The notes beneath the pieces are model-generated. The model worked only from the letters and a program-made list of their open reading frames with translations. It searched no databases and was not told the origin of the DNA. A DNA stretch of 10,027 nucleotides from Candidatus Nealsoniibacteriota bacterium (GTDB taxonomy: Bacteria; Patescibacteriota; Minisyncoccia; Minisyncoccales; PWPS01), in assembly GCA_003554445.1 (NCBI GenBank), contig PWGJ01000076.1:1-10027 (forward strand). The letters are read 5' to 3'. A program made the translations under genes and the position numbers. Of the stretch, positions 1-6,800 are shown piece after piece (the stretch's first letter is position 1; the number at the start of each line of letters is the position of its first letter).

Positions 1-443
1 AGCCAGGTGCCTCCTCTGTGTAAATTCCCTCCCAACCAAATGCCGCCATCACGGAGATTACTCCACAGCTTGCTGCTTCCAGTACGGAGGCTTCTTCCCA
101 GCCAACTGCCGCCATTACGCAAGGCCTTAAAAAGCAGGGCGCCACCGGTGGGAATATTCCTGCCCAGCCAAATGCCGCTCTTACTCAGGCCCAGCAATAA
201 AACACTGCCGCCTTTCTGCAAGCATTGCAAAAGCCAGCTCCCACCAATACTAAGGGCTAATAATAGCCAACTGCCACCCCGGGAAATGTTCCTGCCCAGC
301 CAGGCGCCTCCTCTGTATAAATTCCTTCCCAACCAAATGCCACCATCACGGAGATTGCTCCACAGCTTGCTGCTTCCAGTACGGAGGTTATTCGCCAACA
401 TGCTGCCACCCCGGGAAATGTTCTTACTCAGCCGGGGAGTTCC
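1..443 (-). repeat. 33-bp tandem repeats encoding 11-residue GGxWLxxNLxR units (at least 13 copies)
   Basis: Reading the minus strand from 443, every 33 bases encodes one unit, with no indel over 13.4 units. Examples are GTPRLSKNISR, GSSKLWSNLRD, GGIWLGRNLYR, GGAWLGRNISR, GGSWLLLALSI, GGSVLLLGLSK, GGALLFKALRN and GGSWLGRSLRT. Position 1 is always Gly except one Ser. Position 5 is always Leu. Position 4 is often Trp, position 8 often Asn and position 11 often Arg. Units in the middle are more hydrophobic (LLLALSI, LLQCLQK, LLLGLSK). The array is cut by the left window edge. Confidence 0.9.
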
Positions 444-1391
444 TCTCTGAACTAAAACACTGCGCTTGCCCCAGCTGACCAAAAAACTCAAGCTCCAACC
501 TAACAAAATAATTAGCGGTGGTAACAAATATTCATACGTTGGAATATTTGCCAGGGCGTAATTTTTAAAAGACTGCTGCACAACCAACATGTTCGGACAG
601 GTTATGCTGACATCAAATACCTGGTGTCCCAAAGGAGCGCCAAACTGGGCATAACCACCCATCCAAAATGCTCCCAGCCATAATTCATTGACGGGCCCGG
701 TAACTTCCGGCCATTCTCTGGTAATTTGTTTAGTTCCGTTTACATATAAACTAACTTCTTGCGTGCCGCGGTCTAAATATAAAATAATATTGTATTCTCT
801 TGGCATTTCCACATCAACAAATTCCGGTATTTCACGAGCATCAGTAACTAAAGCCATTTGCCCATGAGTATTTACCGCCACTGCCAGGTAATTATCCACC
901 CCTGTTACCACAGTAAGCAAGGTATACGCCCTATCTGTATGGCCACTCAGGTACCCGGAGCTATAAATAAGTATTTCTTTTTGCTGATGTATTAGCGTTT
1001 CATCAGTGGTGTCCGTCATCAGGTAAGGAGCATAATAATCTTTTCTGGATATGTAGGCATTATTGGCTTCTATTTCATAATCGATCCCCTCCCATATATT
1101 CCAGGAAAGGGGAAGATACAATTCGTAATCCTGGGCGCGGGCTTCGGTGTACTCGTAATAATACCAGCCACCCAACACTCCATATAACAACACCAATAAA
1201 AGCAATATTAACAATAAATATGAAAGGACCCGCACAAATTTTCTGTGCCCCCTGGGCTTTCTCTTTCCGCCAGATGCGAAACCTGAAGGTTTTCCTAAGT
1301 CAGGGGAGCCTCCGATGTTAGAAGTATTCTCTTCATCTAACGATTCGGGGATATCCTGGGGGCCTCTACTGTTATTATTTTTATTACTCAA
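1..1391 (-). CDS. LamG-like two-helix membrane protein with cytoplasmic 11-residue repeats (C-terminus beyond window)
   Basis: The frame is open from 1391 to the left edge (about 463 residues, no stop). Residues 1-50 are polar and end in a basic stretch (GGKRKPRGHRK). A hydrophobic helix follows at about 53-75 (VLSYLLLILLLLVLLYGVLG), giving an N-in topology by the positive-inside rule. Residues about 85-270 form a beta-rich domain with a LamG/concanavalin-like pattern (YNIILYLDRG, VSLYVNGT, NELWLGAFW), which suggests extracellular carbohydrate or protein binding. A second helix lies at about 287-307 (LLPPLIILLGWSLSFLVSW) and should return the chain to the cytoplasm. From residue 317 the protein is a run of 11-residue repeats (GGxWLxxNLxR). 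I chose the TTG at 1391 because AAGGAG lies 10 nt upstream. An in-frame ATG at 1436 has no Shine-Dalgarno and would add 15 residues. It is divergent from pilB. The LamG assignment is by pattern only; the protein as a whole is not a family I recognise. Confidence 0.8.
   Translation of the reverse strand, partial: MSNKNNNSRGPQDIPESLDEENTSNIGGSPDLGKPSGFASGGKRKPRGHRKFVRVLSYLLLILLLLVLLYGVLGGWYYYEYTEARAQDYELYLPLSWNIWEGIDYEIEANNAYISRKDYYAPYLMTDTTDETLIHQQKEILIYSSGYLSGHTDRAYTLLTVVTGVDNYLAVAVNTHGQMALVTDAREIPEFVDVEMPREYNIILYLDRGTQEVSLYVNGTKQITREWPEVTGPVNELWLGAFWMGGYAQFGAPLGHQVFDVSITCPNMLVVQQSFKNYALANIPTYEYLLPPLIILLGWSLSFLVSWGKRSVLVQRGTPRLSKNISRGGSMLANNLRTGSSKLWSNLRDGGIWLGRNLYRGGAWLGRNISRGGSWLLLALSIGGSWLLQCLQKGGSVLLLGLSKSGIWLGRNIPTGGALLFKALRNGGSWLGRSLRTGSSKLWSNLRDGGIWLGGNLHRGGTW
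5..388 (-). repeat. 297-bp higher-order duplication inside the 11-residue array
   Basis: Bases 5-91 and 302-388 are near-identical at an offset of exactly 297 bp (nine 33-bp units). The shared stretch covers the units that read GSSKLWSNLRD and GGIWLG plus their neighbours. This shows that blocks of nine units, and not only single units, have been copied. Confidence 0.8.
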
Positions 1392-1397
1392 AAATGA

Positions 1398-1407
1398 CCC
1401 TCTCCTT
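1398..1407 (-). promoter_or_regulatory. Ribosome binding site deciding the TTG start of the LamG-like gene
   Basis: On the minus strand the sequence AAGGAGAGGG lies just before the TTG at 1391-1389; AAGGAG is at 1407-1402, 10 nt from the TTG, a slightly long but workable spacing. The longer ATG start at 1436 is preceded only by an A-rich stretch and an in-frame TAG two codons upstream, so it lacks a recognisable site. Confidence 0.55.
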
Positions 1408-1708
1408 GTCAGCACTTTACATATTACCTTATTCATTTTCTAATTAGGTTTATTCAAACAAAAAGAGACCATTTCCTGCTAAAAAAATAAGAAAATAAAA
1501 ATTGAGCCTTATACGTAACTTCTTTATTATCTTTATTCAACTATCAATTAATCAGCATCTAAATTTCTCTATATGAGATGAGAATCTTTAACAGGGAATG
1601 TATAATTATAACCAGTAGAAGCTTTGTGGGAAAACAATCAAGGGAAATAAGGAAGAACCTCTACTCTACTCACGGGTTTTTTTATAAGAATAATTTGTTT
1701 AGGAAAAG

Positions 1709-1739
1709 AAAAAGGTCTCCTGCGCAGGAGATCTTTTTT
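1709..1739. terminator. Bidirectional intrinsic terminator-like hairpin
   Basis: The stem GGTCTCCT / AGGAGATC (one G-U pair) closes a GCGC loop. It is flanked by five A residues on the left and six T residues on the right, so either strand would give a stable hairpin followed by a U-run. No plus-strand gene lies upstream in the window. It may end an unannotated short plus-strand transcript, act as an attenuator ahead of pilB, or insulate the two divergent genes. Confidence 0.65.
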
Positions 1740-1746
1740 AAAATCT

Positions 1747-1776
1747 TTGCAGAAAATTTTCTTTTTGTGATAAAAT
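1747..1776 (+). promoter_or_regulatory. Candidate sigma-A-type promoter for pilB
   Basis: TTGCAG (1747-1752) and TAAAAT (1771-1776) are separated by 18 bp, directly downstream of the hairpin at 1709-1739. In DNA this A+T-rich such matches arise by chance. A competing -10 is the perfect TATAAT at 1819-1824, which lacks a good -35. Confidence 0.3.
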
Positions 1777-1806
1777 TTAAAATACATGTGAATAAACTTA
1801 ATGATT

Positions 1807-1832
1807 TTTAAGCTTTATTATAATGGCTTAAA
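1807..1832 (+). promoter_or_regulatory. Inverted repeat enclosing a perfect TATAAT, possible operator
   Basis: The arms TTTAAGC (1807-1813) and GCTTAAA (1826-1832) are perfect inverted copies separated by 12 bp, and TATAAT (1819-1824) lies between them. An inverted repeat over a -10 element is a common layout for a repressor site. A weak RNA hairpin is the alternative. No regulator can be named. Confidence 0.3.
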
Positions 1833-1903
1833 CCCCGAAAAGAAATTTAAGGGATAGAAAGCTTTCTTATAAATATTGCCAAATATGAAAGGAGTTTAAT
1901 GTT

Positions 1904-3637
1904 ATGGAAAAGCCGGGTTACCTTGGAGATCGGCTGGTCTGCGAAAATATTATTACACAAGAACAATTAGAAGAAGCCCTCAAAAAACAAAATGAGAGGG
2001 TGCAAAAAGGGGAAAAGGTTCACCTGGGAAAAGTGCTCACGGAATTGGGATACTGCTCTGATGAAGAAATAGCCAAAGTGCTGGCAGAAAAACATGAAGT
2101 GCCTTACTTAGAAGTAGATCAGGTAGAAATAACCGAGGAAGTATTAAAGTTAATTCCCCAGCAAACCGCTAATCGCTACAAAGTTTTTCCCGTAAAACTG
2201 GAAGATAATAAATTGATGGTAGCCATGATGAATCCTCAGGATATTATGACCATCGATGATCTTAGAGTAATTACGGGAAAAGAGATTCAGCCGGTTTTCA
2301 TTAAAGATTCCAACTTAGAAGATCTTATTAATAAGGTAAGTACCAAATACAATGTCAAAGTAGATAATTACGAGTTTTTAAAGAGAATGGACACTAAAAG
2401 CAAGCAAACAAAAACCCAGCCCAACGTAACTTTTACCAGTTCTCCCGGCACTTATGCCAACATAACTCCCGAAACCTCCGCCATTGAGATGCTCAACAGC
2501 ATTGTGAATATTGCCGTTCAGGAAAAATGCACCGATGTTCATATAGAACCTTTTGAGGATGAAGTGCAGGTAAGATTCCGCACCGACGGTACGCTCCGGA
2601 AAAAAATGAACATTCCCATGCAAAACCTTGAATCACTTGTAACCCGCATAAAAGTTTTAGCCGACATGGATATAATAGACAGTCGCATTCCTAATGACGG
2701 GCACATTTCCATCGAACATCAAGGTAATATCATTGATATCAGGGTATCTACCCTGCCAGCTTTATTCGGAGAAAGAGTTACCCTGCGCTTTTTACTGCAT
2801 GACCCTTCCCTTTCTGACATAAACAAACTGGGTCTTAAAGAAGAACAGGCGGTAAAACTCAAAGAGATTATAAACCACCCTTACGGCTTTATACTCGTTA
2901 CCGGCCCGGCAGGGAGCGGTAAAACCACCACCCTTTATACCGCCCTCATGGACTTAAACATGGAAAATAATAATATCATTACCCTGGAAGATCCCATCGA
3001 AAGGCCAATTAAAGGCATTAACCAGATTAAATGTAACAAGGGCGCCGGTTTTACCTTTTCTTCCGGGTTGCGGAACATGCTCCGCAATCATCCCGATGTT
3101 ATTATGGTAGGCGATATAAGAGACAGTGAAACAGGCAAAATGGTTACAGAAGCATCTCTTACAGGGCATTTGGTGATGTCGACCCTGCACACTAATGACA
3201 CTGCAGAAGCCATAGTCCGTCTTTTAGATATTGGGGTTCAGCCCTATCTGTTGGAATCGTCCTTGACGGCCATATTATCTCAACGGTTACTGCGGAAATT
3301 ATGTAACTACTGTAAGGTTAATTATAGTGTTCCCAATGAGGAACTTTTGAAAATGCTGCCCGGCTTTCCTGTAACTCAAGAAAACAGCACTACGGAGTTA
3401 TCCAGAACCAGCGGGTGCCCTCTCTGCGAAAGCACCGGCTACAGAGGCCTTACCGGTATTTTCGAATTAATGATGATCACCGATAGCATAAGGACTGCCA
3501 TCAAAGATAAGAATTCATCCCGTGAAATTAAAAAAATTGCCCAAAACGAGGGTATGGTTACCCTGCGGGAACACGCCTTTGATAAAATAAAAGATGGTAT
3601 TACTTCCATCGAGGAGTTCCAGCGAGTGTTTGTTTAA
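1904..3637 (+). CDS. pilB: Type IV pilus assembly ATPase PilB (GspE/PulE family)
   Basis: This is the cytoplasmic hexameric ATPase that powers pilus extension in the PilB/GspE family. The start is the ATG at 1904, 9 nt after AAAGGAG. Residues 1 to about 150 form an MshEN/T2SSE-N domain with two copies of the LGxxLxxxGxxxxxxLxxxL pattern. A polar linker lies at about 155-185 and the N2 domain at about 190-290 (TDVHIEPFE, VRFRTDGTLR). In the ATPase core, Walker A is GPAGSGKTT (334-342) and the Asp box is TLEDPIE (360-366). The Walker B region is DVIMVGDIRD (398-407) and the His box STLHTND (426-432). A zinc site is formed by C467, C470, C505 and C508. The length of 577 is normal for the family. 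Two oddities are Asp404 where the family usually has Glu (VGEIRD), and Tyr/His where MshEN motifs usually have Arg (RLG). The gene is monocistronic here, without pilT or pilC beside it. GspE of a type II secretion system is less likely in a Gram-positive. Confidence 0.93.
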   Translation: MEKPGYLGDRLVCENIITQEQLEEALKKQNERVQKGEKVHLGKVLTELGYCSDEEIAKVLAEKHEVPYLEVDQVEITEEVLKLIPQQTANRYKVFPVKLEDNKLMVAMMNPQDIMTIDDLRVITGKEIQPVFIKDSNLEDLINKVSTKYNVKVDNYEFLKRMDTKSKQTKTQPNVTFTSSPGTYANITPETSAIEMLNSIVNIAVQEKCTDVHIEPFEDEVQVRFRTDGTLRKKMNIPMQNLESLVTRIKVLADMDIIDSRIPNDGHISIEHQGNIIDIRVSTLPALFGERVTLRFLLHDPSLSDINKLGLKEEQAVKLKEIINHPYGFILVTGPAGSGKTTTLYTALMDLNMENNNIITLEDPIERPIKGINQIKCNKGAGFTFSSGLRNMLRNHPDVIMVGDIRDSETGKMVTEASLTGHLVMSTLHTNDTAEAIVRLLDIGVQPYLLESSLTAILSQRLLRKLCNYCKVNYSVPNEELLKMLPGFPVTQENSTTELSRTSGCPLCESTGYRGLTGIFELMMITDSIRTAIKDKNSSREIKKIAQNEGMVTLREHAFDKIKDGITSIEEFQRVFV

Positions 3638-3727
3638 AATCCCACAACGGGATAATACGTTTTCGATCATGCTGTTCCTTTATAATCATTTTTAAACATG
3701 CCAAATCTTTCTTCCCTTTAAAGACAA

Positions 3728-3750
3728 GGGGGCTTCATGGAGAGGCCCCC
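3728..3750 (+). terminator. Probable pilB terminator hairpin
   Basis: GGGGGCTTC and GAGGCCCCC pair over 9 bp (one G-U) around a 5-nt loop, about 90 bp after the pilB stop. Only GTTT follows, so the U-tract is short. A weaker ATCCC/GGGAT stem right at the pilB stop (about 3638-3652) lacks a U-run. Confidence 0.55.
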
Positions 3751-3772
3751 GTTTAATGGCGCAATTAAAGTC

Positions 3773-3801
3773 AGGAGCGGTTGGCCAGGCCAACCGCTCC
3801 T
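3773..3801. terminator. Strong inverted repeat between convergent genes, shared terminator
   Basis: Arms of 14 bp (AGGAGCGGTTGGCC and its exact complement) surround a single base, folding to a 13-bp G+C-rich stem with a 3-nt loop. On the plus strand a T-rich stretch (GTTTGTT) follows. On the minus strand the tail is GACTTTAA. It sits 43 bp past the stop of the giant minus-strand gene and can serve both converging transcripts. Confidence 0.65.
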
Positions 3802-3843
3802 GTTTGTTCACACTTACTTTATTTATCTGATTTTTTTCGGTGG

Positions 3844-6800
3844 TTACTCAATTACTTCAACTTCCACCATACCGGTTATTTCATTGTAAACATCTTCATT
3901 GTCCGGGGTGAAAGTCCATTCATAATATCCCGTTTCCTCTACCGTCTGGGAGCCATCTGTCCAGTAAAGATCCCCTTCTACCTCCATACCACCAAAATTG
4001 GGATTCTCAAATGTTCCGCTTAAAACAGATTCAGAAAGAATAGCGCCTTCCTCCACCGGAGTGGCTTCTACTGGATCTTCGTCACATTCCACGGGGTCAA
4101 CTGGACCTTCGCCCGGGAACATTAGATGACCTTCATCAGTGTCTATGCATATTTCGGGATCTCTTCCACCTACATCGTCATCATTAACATAAATCATTAC
4201 CATTATCTTTTCAGTATGTCTCCATGCAGGGGCCATATTGTCTTCAATAGCAATCTCATGCACGCCCTCTCCAAGCCTATTCTCTCCGGTATATTCCTCT
4301 ACATTAAGCGCCCATTGATATCCGCCTCTATAAGAAGCTACTATTTCCATTGCTACATCTTCTACCCCCTCAAGGTCAGAAATTTCAATTGTTACTGTAT
4401 AGGGTGGCTCTTCTTCATCAGGTTCCAGGCAAATAAACTCCACGCTACCAGCAGCTACTGCTACTTCTACCATGCCGGTTATCTCACTATAAGCTTCATC
4501 ATCCGGGGTAAAGGTCCATTCAAAGTCACCCGTCTCGTCTACTGTCTGGGTATCATCCGTCCAGGTAAGTTCCCCTTCTACTGGTTCTCCCGTGGTGGGA
4601 CATTCAAATACGCCTGTTAGAACAGATTCCGATAATTCTGCTCCCGATATCACCGGGGTAGCTTCTACACTCACTAATACCGGTTCTAATATAGCCACCA
4701 CTTCTACCATGCCGGTTATCTCATTGTAATTAACCAGATCATTCGGAATAAAGGTCCATTCAAAATAACCCGTCTCATCTACTGTCTGGGTATCGTCTGT
4801 CCAGTAAAGATCCCCTTCTACCTCATCCCCTGTTTCAAGGCACTGAAATTCTCCCGTTAGCTCAGATTCAGATAATTCTTCGCCCTCTTCTACCGAGGTG
4901 GCTTCTACATACACTACTACCGGATTTTCCACATCTAACTCCCATTCTTCTATCTCAACACCTTCTGCGGGAACCCCTACTCTATTTTCATTCACGTTTA
5001 AAATATTTTCCACATCTATAACTCTGTAATCACAGATGTTTGCGATAATCTCATCCTCACTATCTAATGCTTCGGAAATGTCTCCTGCATTTATGACTTC
5101 AATCTGCAACACCCCTGTAAATTCTCCAGGCACGGAAAATTCTAAAACCCCATCTATATGCTGCATGGTATATTCAGTTTCATCATCCGTTATAGTAACT
5201 GTTATATCCTCAATAGCTTGATCTTCCTCGGGAGCCAGGGGAATATCGAAGATTAAATGTAGAGATTGCTGCTCAAACTCACCAAAGTGTTCGGAGCCGT
5301 CCCCACATTCAAATCCGGCAAAAATCAACTCACCTTCATAAAAGCTCACGCCGATGTTGTACTCCCCTTCTATGATCACGGTAAAGCTTTCTTCAGTCTC
5401 AACCGCTGCATCCTCACTCCAGGAGTCAAAGGTCCAGCCTTCCGCCGCTATAGCACTGATGGTAACCTCGGCGCCATCGGCCACCATAGCCGTTTCGCCT
5501 ACTTCACTTAGCTCCTCGCCATCTACTTCTACACTTCCTTCGCCAACCAAATCAATGAGGGTTACTTCATGATATTCTACAAAGCTCACCCCTATAAAAT
5601 AGTCTTCTTCTATGGTAACGGTAAAGCTGTCTTCATCCTCACCAATAGCATCCTCGCTCCAGGAATCAAAGGCCCAGCCTTCCGCCGCTATAGCACTAAT
5701 GGTAACTTCAGTGCCGTCGGGTATCAATACATAGTCGCCTTCCTCACTCAGCACGTCACCGTCTACATCTACACTTCCCTGGCCTATCAATTCGGTAAGG
5801 GTTACCTCGTATAGCTCAAGGAACGTTACTCCTATGTCATAATCTTCTTCTATGGTCACAGTGAAGCTGTCTTCATCCTCACCAATAGCATCCTCGCTCC
5901 AGGAGTCAAAGGCCCAGCCTTCCGCCGCTATAGCACTAATGGTAACTTCAGTGCCGTCGGGTATCAATACATAGTCGCCTTCCTCACTCAGCACGTCACC
6001 GTCAACATCCACACTTCCCTGGCCTATCAACTCGGTGAGGGTTACTTCATATAGCTCCAGGAACGTTACTCCTATGTCATAGTCTTCTTCTATGGTCACA
6101 GTGAAGCTCTCTTCTTCCTCAACCGCTGCATCCAAACTCCAGGAGTCAAAGACCCAGCCGTCCGCCGCATCTGCACTGATGGTAACCTCGGTGCCATCGG
6201 GTATCAATACATAGTCGCCTTCCTCACTCAGCACCTCACCGTCTACTTCCACACTTCCCTGGCCTACCAATTCGGTAAGGGTTACCTTCAGCCCTATTAC
6301 TACTTCCACATCGCCGGTTATCCTATTGTAACTTACCAGATCATCCGGGGTAAAAGTCCATTCAAAGTAACCCGTCTCTTCTACTATCTGGGTATCATCC
6401 GTCCAGGTAAGTTCCCCTTCTACCGGTTCTCCCGTATCGGGACACTCAAACTCACCCGATAGCTCAGATTCAGATAATTCTTCACCCTCTTCTACCGGAG
6501 TGGCTTCTACCGGGTTATCCTCACATTCTACCGGGTCTACCGGTATACTAATTAATTCATCCTCAATTATAACGCCTTCTTCGGGAACACCCATTCTATG
6601 CCCATTCTCATCTAAAATATACACAGCCATAACTTTATAATCACAGATGTTTTCAATATATCCAGAATCCAAACCTTCAACTGCCTCAGAAATATCACCT
6701 GTATTTGTCACAACTCTAATCTCAAGTATTCTTTCATTATCTTCTACTATAAGATCTTCAGCAACAGAAAATTCCAAAATACCATCCACATGCTGTAAAG

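Larger units (their letters stand above)
1392..1903. other. A+T-rich divergent intergenic region between the LamG-like gene and pilB
   Basis: This 512-bp spacer has no convincing gene. The one open frame of note (1578-1811, plus, 77 codons) has no ribosome binding site, runs through the terminator-like hairpin and is lysine/phenylalanine-rich as expected of A+T-rich noncoding DNA. The region holds the hairpin at 1709-1739, a candidate promoter at 1747-1776, an inverted repeat over TATAAT at 1807-1832 and a 12-bp perfect palindrome AGAAAGCTTTCT at 1856-1867. The pilB ribosome binding site AAAGGAG lies at 1888-1894. About 130 bp before the hairpin (1578-1708) there are short complementary stretches (AGTAGA at 1614, TCTACT at 1660 and 1665), so a structured leader or small RNA is possible. 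I matched no known riboswitch class there. Confidence 0.6.

Noticed and set aside
7..450. Open plus-strand frame of 147 codons rich in Pro and Leu
   Set aside because: It lies opposite the 33-bp repeats of the minus-strand LamG-like gene and is open only because of their repeated composition. There is no ribosome binding site, and the minus frame continues upstream into clear membrane and LamG-like sequence.
1578..1811. Plus-strand open frame of 77 codons in the intergenic region
   Set aside because: It has no Shine-Dalgarno, reads through a terminator-like hairpin, and has the Lys/Phe/Ile composition expected of A+T-rich noncoding DNA.
2378..3190. Minus-strand open frames of about 80 codons inside pilB
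   Set aside because: They are opposite-strand shadows of a fully conserved ATPase gene with no start signals of their own.
3844..4071. Possible sortase or membrane anchor at the C-terminus of the giant protein
   Set aside because: The protein ends directly after a B unit (EITGMVEVEVIE). There is no LPXTG-like motif, hydrophobic helix or basic tail.
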